NCBI RefSeq assembly: GCF_000007725.1
Contig: NC_004545.1
Span: forward strand, 551,981 to 615,980
DNA length: 64,000 nt
Reading direction: 5' to 3'
DNA from: Buchnera aphidicola str. Bp (Baizongia pistaciae)
GTDB taxonomy: Bacteria; Pseudomonadota; Gammaproteobacteria; Enterobacterales; Enterobacteriaceae
Part shown: piece by piece, positions 39,709-49,183 of the stretch
How positions within the stretch are numbered: the first letter of the stretch is position 1
Layout of the letters: each line of letters begins with the position of its first letter
Made by a program: the position numbers and the translations under genes
The notes under the pieces: generated by a model
What the model saw: only the letters and a program-made list of their open reading frames with translations
Databases searched by the model: none
Told to the model about the DNA's origin: nothing

Positions 39709-40458
39709 ATGAATACTTGGATAACAGCTAAAATTATTAAAATTAAAAAATGGAAAAATAACTTATTTAGCGTAATCGTTAACGCTCCAATATCCCCCTT
39801 TACTGCTGGACAATTTACTAAATTAGGTTATCAAAAAAAAAATGGAAAAATAATACAAAGAGCATATTCTTTTGTAAATGCTCCTCATGAAAAAAATTTA
39901 GAATTTTACATGGTCTTAATTAAAAATGGACAATTAACTACTAAACTCTACAATTTAAATAATACAGACCATATTCAAATTAAAAAAAAATCATATGGTT
40001 TTTTTACACTAAATGAAATTCCTACTTGCAAAATATTATGGATGTTTGCAACTGGAACAGGTATTGGTCCTTATTTATCAATGTTAAAATACCAAAAAAA
40101 CACTGAAAAATTTCAAAAAATTGTATTGATACATGCTGTTCGTTATAGACATGATCTTACATATTTTAACGAAATAAACAATTTAAAAAATATTTATAAT
40201 AAAAAACTATATACGCAATTTATAATAAGCAGAGAAAAAACTAATTTTTCACTTTCCGGAAGGATACCTCAATTGTTAAAAACAGAAGAACTAGAAAAAC
40301 ACATTAATTTATTTATTGAAAACAATACCTCACATGTTATGTTATGCGGAAATCCAGATATGGTAAAACAGACACAAAATTTTCTTATAAATAATAAAAA
40401 CATGAAAAAACATCTTAGAAGAAAACCAGGACAAATTTCTAGCGAAAATTACTGGTAG
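39709..40458 (+). CDS. fpr: Ferredoxin/flavodoxin-NADP+ reductase
   Basis: FAD enzyme passing electrons between NADPH and ferredoxin or flavodoxin. Motifs: [12 protein letters not shown] and RAYSFVNAP (FAD binding), [13 protein letters not shown] (NADP binding), [10 protein letters not shown], and the terminal [16 protein letters not shown] that ends in Tyr-Trp as in E. coli. I chose the ATG at 39709, seven codons inside the frame that opens with [12 protein letters not shown] aligns with MADWVTGKV and AAAGG lies eight nt upstream. 249 residues against 248. A likely electron donor to Fdx (61.6 kb). Confidence 0.96.
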
Positions 40459-40509
40459 TATTATATTAATTTTTTTTAGTATTATTACATTAATGGCACT
40501 AAAACTTAC

Positions 40510-41478
40510 TTAACAACGCTCTATTGGAAAAGCAATAACTTCATTAATAGTTTTTAAATTTAAAGACAACATAATTAGCCTATCTAATCCAATAGCAATT
40601 CCAGAACAGGGAGGTAAGCCTCGCGATAAAGATTTTAAAAAAAATTGATCTACTTCTACTGAACAAATACCTTTATGTCTTCTTTGAATATTATTTAGTT
40701 TAAATCGTCTAATATGTTCTGCTTGATCTGTTAATTCATAAAAACCGTTTCCTAATTCCACACCTTTAAAAAATACTTCAAAACGATCCGATACTCTACT
40801 ATCATTATCATTAATAGCAGCTAAAATTGCTTGATCAGCAGGATAGTGATAAACAAAAATCAATTTTTTATTATTCAGGTTAGGTTCTATTTTTAACGTA
40901 AATAATATTTCTAACAAAGTTGATATAGAATCACAATCAGAAATTAAATGATTAAATTTAAACTTATTAATTAAATCTAATAATTCTCTTTTTTTAGCTA
41001 ACAAAGGGTCAATATTAAGATATTTTATAAATGCTCGTTGATAAGATATATATTTTACTTGAACAACTTTTAAACAAAAAACTAAAAATTTTTCTACTTT
41101 TTTCATAAAATCAAACATATTACAGTATGGCGAATACCACTCAAGCATAGTAAATTCGGGATTATGATATGGTCCTCCAAATTCATTATTCCGAAAACTA
41201 CGACTAATCTGATAAATAGCACCAATATTTTGTACTAACAATCGTTTCATGTGATATTCTGGACTAGGTACTAACCACATTCTTTTTTTAGTAATTTGAA
41301 GCTTAGTCTTAAATGGAATAAAATTTACGTCTGTCACTGAATAATTCGACAAAATCGGGGTCTCTACTTCTAATATTCCCAAATTAAAAAAATAATTTCT
41401 AATTTCAAAAATAATCTTCGCACGCCTATGCAAATTTTTTAGTAATGCACTAGATTTCCATAAATAATTACAATTCAT
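40510..41478 (-). CDS. epmA: Elongation factor P--(R)-beta-lysine ligase
   Basis: Truncated class II lysyl-tRNA-synthetase paralogue (GenX/YjeA/PoxA) that attaches beta-lysine to EF-P. Motifs: ILEVETPILSNYSVTD, PSPEYHMKRLL, QISRSFRNNE, HNPEFTMLEWY (motif 2), ELGNGFYELTD, and GIAIGLDRLIMLSL (motif 3). It lacks the tRNA anticodon-binding domain, as the family does. Length 322 against 325. Its partner EpmB and EF-P are not in this window. Confidence 0.96.
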   Translation of the reverse strand: MNCNYLWKSSALLKNLHRRAKIIFEIRNYFFNLGILEVETPILSNYSVTDVNFIPFKTKLQITKKRMWLVPSPEYHMKRLLVQNIGAIYQISRSFRNNEFGGPYHNPEFTMLEWYSPYCNMFDFMKKVEKFLVFCLKVVQVKYISYQRAFIKYLNIDPLLAKKRELLDLINKFKFNHLISDCDSISTLLEILFTLKIEPNLNNKKLIFVYHYPADQAILAAINDNDSRVSDRFEVFFKGVELGNGFYELTDQAEHIRRFKLNNIQRRHKGICSVEVDQFFLKSLSRGLPPCSGIAIGLDRLIMLSLNLKTINEVIAFPIERC

Positions 41479-42025
41479 AAATTTTTCTCAATTATAAATA
41501 AAACTCAAAACCTTATAATTTATTTACACTAAAAAATCATCTTTTATATATTACACATAAAGCATATAACACAAATAATTGACTTTCTTAATAACAAAAA
41601 TATCACCTCAAAAAAAAAAACAATATTATTTATATACTAAAATATTCTTATTATTTGATCATTATCCTAAAAATATAAAAACTATTCAAAATTATAATAT
41701 TGTTTAATTATATTAATATTAAAACACTTAACAACTTTAACAACTAGCACAAATATAAATAAATTTCTTATTATAATTACATTACCAGTACTACATATAT
41801 AATTTTATTTAAGAATAGATTTATAAAATCTCAAAATATTATAAAATTCCAAAAATATTACATTATTCTTATAAAAATGGAGTATATAAAATTAATCTAT
41901 ATACTCCACGTAAACAAAATGTTATTAAATGAAACAAAAACTCAATAATATAAATATCAGTTTTATAAAAATACATAAATAAAGCTAATGTAATTTTATA
42001 ATATGTAAACTTTTAACCTACATCC
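41479..42025. other. Gap between epmA and the acidic orphan gene
   Basis: About 550 nt between two minus-strand genes. It contains the orphan's terminator hairpin (41878-41908) near its right end; the rest is A+T-rich with no open frame and presumably holds the epmA promoter. Confidence 0.6.
41878..41908 (-). terminator. Intrinsic terminator of the acidic orphan gene
   Basis: On the minus strand TGGAGTATATA pairs perfectly with TATATACTCCA (11 bp, 9-nt loop) and is followed by TTTTTAT, a classic intrinsic terminator. It lies about 118 nt after the stop codon at 42026. It is among the best terminators in the window. Confidence 0.85.
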
Positions 42026-43222
42026 TTATCTAAGGTAGTACGAATATTCTACATCTTCTGGAGATTTATCTTTTGACAATGTCATAGATACTTGTACTCC
42101 AAAAGCATTATATTTTTTATGATCTGATGTTTCATAAGATGATTCTAAATCCGCTTGACTAGTTGCAGTAAATTGAAATACACCATCTTCAACCTCATGC
42201 ACTACGTAAGAAAATTGAGAATCCTTTGGTTTAAATTTCACTAAATCTGGATGTTCAGAAAACAATTCTATATATGGTTGAGAAAAAATTCCTTGATGTG
42301 AAAACGAAGAAATTAATTGTCTAGATGCTAAATCTGGAATAGCAGTTTTAAAATCATCTAACATAGTTTTTGGAGAATATTTAGATACCTGCTGACCATT
42401 AATTTGCAAAATAGAATGTTCACCTTCAAAAATAAAACTATCATCTAATCTAGAAGTATTTCGTAACGACATAAAACGATTGAAAAATTTTTTACCAGTA
42501 GACACTTGTTGATTATCACCGATAATTTTATTTAAACTTTTCCAATATGGTTTCGATATTTCATTACTCATTAATGATTGATGAATTTCTCTAGACACTC
42601 TATGTAAATTACTAGGAATACTACCTTCAAACTTTTTTTCCGTATTTTCCTCCCCTAAATCTAGAGTAGAACTATCACCACTGAAAAAATTAACTACTGC
42701 AGAAAATATACTTTTTCCAAAATCTACAGTATAATCAAACGCACTTTTTCCCATATCTCCAATAGCATCAACAGAATCACAAACAATATCTTTTCCAGTT
42801 TGATATGCTGAAACTCCAAAATCTTCTACTGATTTTGCAGCATTTGTAATAGAATCAAAACTAGGTAATAAATCCTTTAAAAAAGCATAAATGGGAGCAA
42901 AAAATTCAGAAACCCGCTGAAATATACTAGGTTGATTCACAGCTTCTTCACTAAACGAAAAATTACTACTGTTTTGCATTACTGGACCAACTTCAAAATC
43001 TATAAGTTGATTTGGAGGTAATTCAGCATATACAGCATTACCATCATTACTTCGCGTTTTATATTGCAATTTTACTATTTCATTTGAATCAATATCAGAC
43101 AATACTGAATCATTCAAATTCTCGTTATTAAATTTATCATTCTGAATTAAAATGGCTTGAGGGTGTGTTTTTTTATTCACATCTACAAGTTGTACATTAT
43201 CTACAACTGACATTGATGACAT
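42026..43222 (-). CDS. Acidic 398-residue protein of unknown function
   Basis: I do not recognise an E. coli homologue. Residues 1-100 are acidic and look disordered. Residues about 100-185 form amphipathic helix-like segments (IFQRVSEFFAPIYAFLKDLL, FGVSAYQTGKDI, MGKSAFDYTVDFGKSIF). Residues 200-398 look globular and end VEYSYYLR. No signal peptide or true membrane segment; one Cys and one Trp. By my count about 56 Asp+Glu against 36 Lys+Arg, while neighbours are basic. The coding sequence is visibly less A+T-biased. A good Shine-Dalgarno (AGAGGA, nine nt before ATG), promoter-like -10 and own terminator indicate an expressed, constrained gene. It may belong with Buchnera-restricted orphan families (the yba group); this is from memory, unverified. 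Confidence 0.85.
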   Translation of the reverse strand: MSSMSVVDNVQLVDVNKKTHPQAILIQNDKFNNENLNDSVLSDIDSNEIVKLQYKTRSNDGNAVYAELPPNQLIDFEVGPVMQNSSNFSFSEEAVNQPSIFQRVSEFFAPIYAFLKDLLPSFDSITNAAKSVEDFGVSAYQTGKDIVCDSVDAIGDMGKSAFDYTVDFGKSIFSAVVNFFSGDSSTLDLGEENTEKKFEGSIPSNLHRVSREIHQSLMSNEISKPYWKSLNKIIGDNQQVSTGKKFFNRFMSLRNTSRLDDSFIFEGEHSILQINGQQVSKYSPKTMLDDFKTAIPDLASRQLISSFSHQGIFSQPYIELFSEHPDLVKFKPKDSQFSYVVHEVEDGVFQFTATSQADLESSYETSDHKKYNAFGVQVSMTLSKDKSPEDVEYSYYLR

Positions 43223-43248
43223 AATATTACGTCCTCTTTTTTATTAAT

Positions 43249-43269
43249 TTTTCACTTTGTTTTCACTTT
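43249..43269 (-). repeat. Two direct repeats in the orphan's 5' leader
   Basis: On the minus strand AAAGTGAAAA occurs twice (43249-43258 and 43260-43269), 11 nt apart, between the promoter-like -10 and the Shine-Dalgarno. The one-turn spacing could suit a protein dimer or an mRNA signal. It may also be chance in A-rich DNA. Confidence 0.4.
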
Positions 43270-43292
43270 TTAGTTAAATCTTATGTTACTAT

Positions 43293-43326
43293 ATTATATG
43301 ACATATACATTTAAAATTTAAGTCAA
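43293..43326 (-). promoter_or_regulatory. Promoter-like sequence of the orphan gene
   Basis: Minus strand TTGACT (43321-43326) and a perfect TATAAT (43293-43298). The spacer of 22 nt is longer than the usual 17, so the -35 pairing is doubtful; the -10 alone is good and sits about 70 nt before the start codon. Confidence 0.45.
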
Positions 43327-43650
43327 AAAAATAAATTAAATATTTATAAATCTAACCTAATATTTTAGATTTAAGTAAATAAAACTTAACATATTAGGAA
43401 TACACAATACAATACTAATTTAAACCAAAATAATGTTTGTAAAGATATTACTACACTATCTATTTTAAAAAAATTATTATTTTAATTTGTATTAAACTAT
43501 TTATTTAAATAGTTAACATTATATTTCTATTTTTTTAAAAAATTGATTACTAATGCTATCATAAAACTACTTTAAATTTAAATTTAAACAAATTTTATAA
43601 CATATATAAATTTTAAAATATTAATTATTTAAAAATGTGATATATCAAGT
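43327..43650. other. Intergenic region between orphan gene and uspA
   Basis: About 320 nt of A+T-rich DNA with no frame or RNA gene; bounded on the right by the long hairpin after uspA. Confidence 0.5.
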
Positions 43651-43695
43651 ATAATTTTAAAATAAAAATAATTGTTATTTTTATTTTAAAATTAT
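43651..43695. terminator. 21-bp perfect A/T hairpin after uspA
   Basis: Left arm 43651-43671 and right arm 43675-43695 pair without mismatch around a 3-nt loop (ttg), all A/T. It lies 27 nt past the uspA stop. The length is far beyond chance even in this composition. It has no U-tract separate from the stem, so it could be a terminator, a 3'-end stabiliser or a cruciform-forming site. Confidence 0.65.
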
Positions 43696-43722
43696 TAACA
43701 CTAACAATTTTACATTAACTAC

Positions 43723-44151
43723 TTAATAAAAAGGAACAATTAACATATCAATATGTAACGAATTAATTATTTGACGTAGCGAAAAAACTATTTTACTCCA
43801 AAAGTCTTGATAATGTCCAAAAATAATTAAATCTATATTATACTTTTGTGTTACATCTAACAAACATGATGTCATATCTCCGTTTCCAATAAAAACTTTA
43901 TGAACGGGAAAATAAATATAATTTTTTAAATTTTTTAACATATTATTAATATCTTGAAGCCGATATGATTGTATATTTCTAATGTCAACATCAATTAACC
44001 CCGTATAAGCATCAGAATAATCAGTATTTACATAAATTAAAGATATCTTAGCATCATTATGAAGATTAGATATAAAACTTGCCTTATGAATTAATGAATA
44101 ACTGTCTGGAGACAAATCTATCATAACTAAAATATGTCTATAATTCATCAT
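43723..44151 (-). CDS. uspA: Universal stress protein A
   Basis: Small USP-fold protein, in E. coli induced by growth arrest. RHILVMIDLSPDS, LIYVNTDYSDAYTGLIDVDI, DLIIFGHYQDFWSKIVFS and the end HIDMLIVPFY align closely to E. coli UspA. Length 142 against 144. Two adjacent ATGs (44151 and 44148) are possible, with AAGGA just upstream of both; the second aligns with E. coli MAYKH. The neighbour pitA is upstream on the same strand, as in E. coli pitA-uspB-uspA; uspB is lost. Flanked by two very long hairpins. Confidence 0.95.
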   Translation of the reverse strand: MMNYRHILVMIDLSPDSYSLIHKASFISNLHNDAKISLIYVNTDYSDAYTGLIDVDIRNIQSYRLQDINNMLKNLKNYIYFPVHKVFIGNGDMTSCLLDVTQKYNIDLIIFGHYQDFWSKIVFSLRQIINSLHIDMLIVPFY

Positions 44152-44231
44152 GATATTTCCTTAATACTAACAGTTTATATTTTAAAAATTTTTTAACAAA
44201 CATACAAATGATTTAACGGTTATTTTAAATT

Positions 44232-44284
44232 TATTTTTAGATAAATACTAAATATTTGATTAGTTTAGTATTTATCTAAAAATA
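44232..44284. terminator. 21-bp perfect hairpin between pitA and uspA
   Basis: Left arm 44232-44252 (TATTTTTAGATAAATACTAA plus A) pairs with 44264-44284 without mismatch; the loop has 11 nt. It lies 40 nt after the pitA stop and 80 nt before uspA. Likely pitA terminator or mRNA 3'-end structure; no separate U-tract follows on the minus strand. Confidence 0.7.
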
Positions 44285-44323
44285 TAAAATAATAATCTAT
44301 ATAAAAATTAATAATTAAAAATA

Positions 44324-45823
44324 TTAATTAAAACATTTTAAACTAATCCAATACAAAAAACTAGCTAATAACATAGAAATAGGTATTGTTAATATCCAAA
44401 TAATAATAGTTTTTTTAATTGTATTAATTCGCAAACCACTACGATTAACTAACATAGTTCCAACCAATGATGAAGACATAATATGAGTAGTTGAAACGGG
44501 TATTCCAGAACAACTAGCTAAACTAACCGAACACGCAGTTGTTAATTGTGCCGATATAGCCTGAGCATATGTTATATCTTGTGTACCTAACTTATTCTGA
44601 AACGTATTAGTAATACGGCGCCATCCTATTATCGTTCCAATAGATAATGATAATGCAATAAAAGTAACAACCCAATTAGGAGCATATTCAATTGTACTTA
44701 ACAAATTCTTTTTCAAACAATAAAAAAAGTGTTTATCTTTAACCTGAACAATTGAAAAATGACTTAATACTTCCATAAAATTTCCTATACATAACAAAGA
44801 TTGACGTAATTGATGACACTGAATAACGTTCAATTCTTTATAACTTGATATATTATGTAATAAATTCCGCATAAAATTAATAATAACCAATACATTATCA
44901 TTTTTAGTATTATCTATATTTTTTAAAAACAATAACGGTTGAATAATTTCCTTAAACATAATGTTACTAACATTTTGTTTTATTAATGTTTGATTACGTA
45001 AGTAATATTTTTCAAAACTATCAATAGAAATCCTAGTATTTATTATATCATAAGTAGACGTATTTAAATTTATTAAATATTTCGATGGAAATATACAAAT
45101 TAACACTAACATAATTAAACCAATTCCTTTTTGGCCATCATTCGCACCATGAAAATAACTTATTCCGAATGAAGATAATATTAATGTTATTTTAATCCAT
45201 AATAATGATTGTTTTTTCTTTTGAATACGATAATACACCGGACTGATATTAATGCAATATTCTTTATATTTAGAATTATAATATTTTTTTAACAAAAAAA
45301 CCAAACTGCCCGCTATTATCAACCCACATATTGGAGATAATATTAAAGATAAAAAAACATATATAATTTTATTAAAACTAATTAAACTTAAAATAGAAAA
45401 ATTATTAATAAACGCATTAACAAAATTAATTCCAATAATTGATCCAATTAATGTATGCGAACTAGATGTAGGTAAACTTAAATACCAAGTACATAAATTC
45501 CACAATATAGCCGATAATAATATAGAAAAAATTGCTTTTAAACCACACGAAGTATTAATGTTTAACAATAAATTACTTGGTAATAAATAAATTATAGCAT
45601 ATGCAATACTCAATCCTCCAAAAAATACTCCCAAAAAATTCAATATTCCTGATATTAATATTGCCATTTTTTCGTTCATAGAACGCGTATAAATTATTAA
45701 GGCTATTGCATTAGCTGAGTCATGAAAACCATTAATTACTTCATAGATAAATATAAATAATAATGAAAAACATGAAAATACGACACTACTATTATAACAA
45801 AAAAAAGAAAAATAATATGACAT
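44324..45823 (-). CDS. pitA: Low-affinity inorganic phosphate transporter
   Basis: Proton-coupled phosphate (metal-phosphate) carrier of the inner membrane. The two PiT signatures are present: FIYEVINGFHDSANAIALIIY near the N terminus (positions about 25-45) and FHGANDGQKGIGLIMLVL in the second half. LPTSSSHTLIGSIIGI and GIPVSTTHIMSSSLVGTM mark the repeated membrane hairpins. Length 499, as in E. coli. The cytoplasmic loop (about 260-370) is diverged. With no other phosphate transporter in the window, this is probably the main one. Confidence 0.96.
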   Translation of the reverse strand: MSYYFSFFCYNSSVVFSCFSLLFIFIYEVINGFHDSANAIALIIYTRSMNEKMAILISGILNFLGVFFGGLSIAYAIIYLLPSNLLLNINTSCGLKAIFSILLSAILWNLCTWYLSLPTSSSHTLIGSIIGINFVNAFINNFSILSLISFNKIIYVFLSLILSPICGLIIAGSLVFLLKKYYNSKYKEYCINISPVYYRIQKKKQSLLWIKITLILSSFGISYFHGANDGQKGIGLIMLVLICIFPSKYLINLNTSTYDIINTRISIDSFEKYYLRNQTLIKQNVSNIMFKEIIQPLLFLKNIDNTKNDNVLVIINFMRNLLHNISSYKELNVIQCHQLRQSLLCIGNFMEVLSHFSIVQVKDKHFFYCLKKNLLSTIEYAPNWVVTFIALSLSIGTIIGWRRITNTFQNKLGTQDITYAQAISAQLTTACSVSLASCSGIPVSTTHIMSSSLVGTMLVNRSGLRINTIKKTIIIWILTIPISMLLASFLYWISLKCFN

Positions 45824-46058
45824 AATCTTTAAACCACTTTTAAAGATATAGACTTAATACATTATCTATAACAAACTAAATAAAAAAACATAATATATTT
45901 TATTACCACAATACTAAAATACTAACTTAAATTTTATATTTTATACGAAATAATTATATTACACTATTAATTGTAATAATAAAAAAAATATAATTTACAA
46001 AATAAAGTTTATTAAAATGTATTAAGTTTAATAAAACGTGTAACATATCTTCATTTTT

Positions 46059-47270
46059 TTATATATTTTTATATTGCAATAATCTTATTGATAGTAAAAT
46101 TCCAATACATAAAAATGTAATAATAAAAATTGAAATACCTAACCATTTTTCTGTAATCCAAAATATACCACTAAACGTTCCAAAAATACTAGATCCTAAA
46201 TAATATGAAAATAAATAAATTGATGAAGTTGATCCTTTATTTATTTTTGAACATTGACTAATCCAAGTACTGGTAACAGAATGAGCAGCAAAAAATCCAG
46301 CGGCAAATAATGTCAATCCTACAATTATTAATAATACAATATTACATTGCGTAATTAAAACTCCAAAAATCATCATTGTTAAAGCTAATGTTAATATAAC
46401 TCCTTTTCTATATCTTTCAATAAGTACACCTGCTTGAGGAGAACTATATACACCTATTAAATAAATAATCGATAACAAACCTATAGTTGTTTGACCCAAG
46501 AAAAAAGGCTGTGATATCAATCTATACCCAACATAATTAAATAGCGTAATAAAACTCCCCATTAATATACAACCCATAAAAAACAATTTTGATAAAACAG
46601 GATCCCTCCATTGAAATATAAAATAAAGAAGAATTTTTCGAAGATCTAAGGGTGAAGAACAAAAATTTTTTGATTTAGGTAATAAATACACGAACAAGAC
46701 CGCAGATGTAAAAGCCAAAAAACTAATAAATTCTAAAGCTATGTTCCATGAAAAATACTCCGAAAACAAACTACTTAAAAATCTTCCCAAAAAACCGCCA
46801 ATAGTATTTCCACTAATGTACAATCCTATTGAAAAAGATAAAACACTTGGATGCATTTCTTCACTGAGATAAGTCATAGCTACTGCAGCAACTCCACTGA
46901 GTGCTAATCCCGTCAACGCACGCATAAAAATAATACTTTCCCAACTATTCATATTAGAACAACAAAAGGTACAAAAAGAAGCTAAAAATAAAGAACTAGA
47001 CATAACTACTTTTCGCCCTATTGAATCCGACAATGGACCTGTAAACAACATTCCAAATGCCATCATAGCTGTAGATGCTGACAAAGATAAACTACTTTGA
47101 GCTGGATTTAAAGAAAACTCTTTTGAAAATAAAAATAAAATAGGTTGTACACAATATAACGTAGAAAATGTCGAAAAACCAGCTAAAAAAAAAGCTATAG
47201 TAACTTCTGTAAATGCTTTAGTTCCTCTTTGTATATAATTCTTATTACTTGAATAAATTTTTAATTGCAT
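46059..47270 (-). CDS. ynfM: MFS exporter, YnfM type
   Basis: Twelve-helix major facilitator protein. Strong homology to E. coli YnfM: QRGTKAFTEVTIAFFLAGF, TLYCVQPIL, FGMLFTGPLSDSIGRKVVM (MFS motif A), LSGVAAVAMTYLSEEMHPS, GLYISGNTIGG and LFAAGFFAAHSV. Substrate unknown; family members are often called arabinose or drug exporters. The frame opens with TTG at 47312; I chose the ATG at 47270, giving 403 residues. One of few transporters kept, so it may move metabolites to or from the host. Confidence 0.93.
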   Translation of the reverse strand: MQLKIYSSNKNYIQRGTKAFTEVTIAFFLAGFSTFSTLYCVQPILFLFSKEFSLNPAQSSLSLSASTAMMAFGMLFTGPLSDSIGRKVVMSSSLFLASFCTFCCSNMNSWESIIFMRALTGLALSGVAAVAMTYLSEEMHPSVLSFSIGLYISGNTIGGFLGRFLSSLFSEYFSWNIALEFISFLAFTSAVLFVYLLPKSKNFCSSPLDLRKILLYFIFQWRDPVLSKLFFMGCILMGSFITLFNYVGYRLISQPFFLGQTTIGLLSIIYLIGVYSSPQAGVLIERYRKGVILTLALTMMIFGVLITQCNIVLLIIVGLTLFAAGFFAAHSVTSTWISQCSKINKGSTSSIYLFSYYLGSSIFGTFSGIFWITEKWLGISIFIITFLCIGILLSIRLLQYKNI

Positions 47271-47430
47271 GATATAATCTTTTATATAAAATATTTTATA
47301 TTTGTTTGTCAAGAAATTTTCTATTAGTTAGCAATATATTCCTTGAGAATGTCATATACATTGAAACAATCTAATTAATAAATTAAAATTACACATAAAA
47401 AAATTTTTATTTAGATTTTTAGAGATATTA

Positions 47431-48291
47431 TTACAAATAGAAATATCCATCATATACATGCACAGCTGGACCAGTCATATATAATTTTTCACTCCCACCT
47501 TTCCAATTAATTTTCAAAATTCCATTTAATAAATTTACTTGAACTTCATTAAATAATAACCCTTGTTGAATTCCCAAAGCTACAGAAGCACATGCTCCAC
47601 TACCACAAGCAAGGGTTTCTCCAACACCCCGTTCATACACACGCAAAGCAATTTCATTTTTCGATAATACCTCTACAAAATTTACATTTATCCCTTCAGG
47701 AAATATTTTATGAGTAGATAAATAAAATCCTATTTTTTTAACAGGATACTTTTTTAAATTATTTACATAAATAATACAATGTGGGTTTCCTATTGATACA
47801 AGATCATAATTTATTATCTTATTAACAAACTTTATTGAATGTAATGAATTCTCTATAATATTTTCACCAAAAATATTTTTCAATTTAAAACACGGGACAC
47901 CCATATCTACACACACGTTCCCATTATTTAATACATTCAAAATTAATGTTGTAGTATTTGTACTAACATATAATGTTCTTTTCTTAGTTAGTTTTTTTAA
48001 TAATACAAATAATGCAAAACATCTCGCTCCATTACCACATTGAGAAACTTCAGTACCATTAGCATTAAAAATGCGATAGTGAAAATCTATATTTACATTT
48101 TTAGAATTTTCTACTAATAAAAGTTGATCAAAACCTATTCCAGTGTATCTATTAGATAAATTTTGAATTATATTGGACGTAACAGGAAAAGTTTTTTGCA
48201 TCATAGCATTTATAATTATAAAATCATTTCCTAAACCATGCATTTTAGAAAATTTTATTTTAACACTTTTATGTACTACTTTTATATGCAT
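47431..48291 (-). CDS. dapF: Diaminopimelate epimerase
   Basis: Converts LL- to meso-diaminopimelate for lysine and peptidoglycan. Catalytic Cys residues lie in QCGNGARCFALFV and LACGSGACASVALGI; FSKMHGLGNDFIIINA and GNPHCIIYV are conserved, and the protein ends MTGPAVHVYDGYFYL. The ATG at 48291 gives 286 residues, about 13 more at the N terminus than E. coli (274); a GTG two codons further upstream is also in frame and no start lies at the E. coli position. It is divergent from cyaY, in the E. coli order. Confidence 0.95.
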   Translation of the reverse strand: MHIKVVHKSVKIKFSKMHGLGNDFIIINAMMQKTFPVTSNIIQNLSNRYTGIGFDQLLLVENSKNVNIDFHYRIFNANGTEVSQCGNGARCFALFVLLKKLTKKRTLYVSTNTTTLILNVLNNGNVCVDMGVPCFKLKNIFGENIIENSLHSIKFVNKIINYDLVSIGNPHCIIYVNNLKKYPVKKIGFYLSTHKIFPEGINVNFVEVLSKNEIALRVYERGVGETLACGSGACASVALGIQQGLLFNEVQVNLLNGILKINWKGGSEKLYMTGPAVHVYDGYFYL

Positions 48292-48511
48292 ATTCACTAA
48301 ATAAATAATTTGTTTACTAATACATTTATAAACCTAGTGTACTATTATTACATAAAATTTCAATAATAAAATACTACCGAAATTTTATTATCAATAAAAT
48401 AAGACTGAATTTATATTACTAAATGAATGTAGAAAGAAACACATATAATACTAAACTTTATTAATATAATCTTAAATATTCAATATTTAAAAAAAACATG
48501 CAGGACTAATA

Positions 48512-48868
48512 ATGAAAAAAAACAATAGCAATCCATTAAAAATTAATGAATATCATACACTAGTAAATAAATTATTTTTACTTATTGAAGAAAACATTGA
48601 TAAAAATCAAGAAAAATGTGACATTGATTGTGAATTACATCACAACATGCTAATAATTAATCTTAATAATACAAATCAAGTTATTATAAACAAACAAGAA
48701 TCACTCAAACAAATTTGGTTAGCAACAAAAAAAAATGGATATCATTTTGAATACATAAATAAACAATGGATTTGTAATCGTACTAAAAAAGATTTTTGGA
48801 ATGTATTGCAAGAATCTTGTGTATATCAAACTAATAAATGTATACAATTTTTAAAAAATATTTATTAA
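48512..48868 (+). CDS. cyaY: Frataxin-like iron donor protein
   Basis: Bacterial frataxin, which binds iron on an acidic ridge and modulates IscS during Fe-S assembly. EYHTLVNKLFLLIEENIDK followed by CDIDCELHHNMLIINL, IWLATKKNGYHFEYIN and WICNRTKKDFWNVLQE match E. coli. Length 118 against 106. AGGAC lies about seven nt before the ATG. It fits functionally with the isc cluster at 57.6 kb. Confidence 0.94.
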   Translation: MKKNNSNPLKINEYHTLVNKLFLLIEENIDKNQEKCDIDCELHHNMLIINLNNTNQVIINKQESLKQIWLATKKNGYHFEYINKQWICNRTKKDFWNVLQESCVYQTNKCIQFLKNIY

Positions 48869-48959
48869 AAAACAACATTCTATTTTATAAAATCACTTCA
48901 TTATTATAAAGAAAAAACTAAAAATATAATATCAAAACTTAAAAAACACGTTATTTATT

Positions 48960-49033
48960 TCGGCGAGAGAGGATTTGAACCTCTGACCTACTGGTCCCAA
49001 ACCAGTTGCGCTACCAAACTGCGCTACTCGCCG
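48960..49033 (-). tRNA. tRNA-Pro (UGG)
   Basis: A 74-nt cloverleaf on the minus strand starting CGGCGAGTAGCGCAG, anticodon loop TTTGGGA (UGG), discriminator A, T arm AGGTTCAAATCCT. Nearly identical to E. coli proM. It closes the argX-hisR-proM cluster; the leuT of E. coli is missing. No encoded CCA. Confidence 0.97.
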
Positions 49034-49070
49034 ATATAAAAATCATGCAAAAAACTTAGTTACCTTATTG

Positions 49071-49144
49071 GGTGGCTAATGGGACTTGAACCCATGACAA
49101 CTGGAATCACAATCCAGGACTCTACCAACTGAGCTATAGCCACC
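49071..49144 (-). tRNA. tRNA-His (GUG)
   Basis: A 74-nt cloverleaf including the extra G at -1 (49144), which pairs with C73. Anticodon loop TTGTGAT reads GUG; T arm GGGTTCAAGTCCC. Nearly identical to E. coli hisR. Middle gene of the cluster; no encoded CCA. Confidence 0.97.
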
Positions 49145-49183
49145 ATTAAAATAAACTTGTTAAACTTTTCTATATAAATATTT

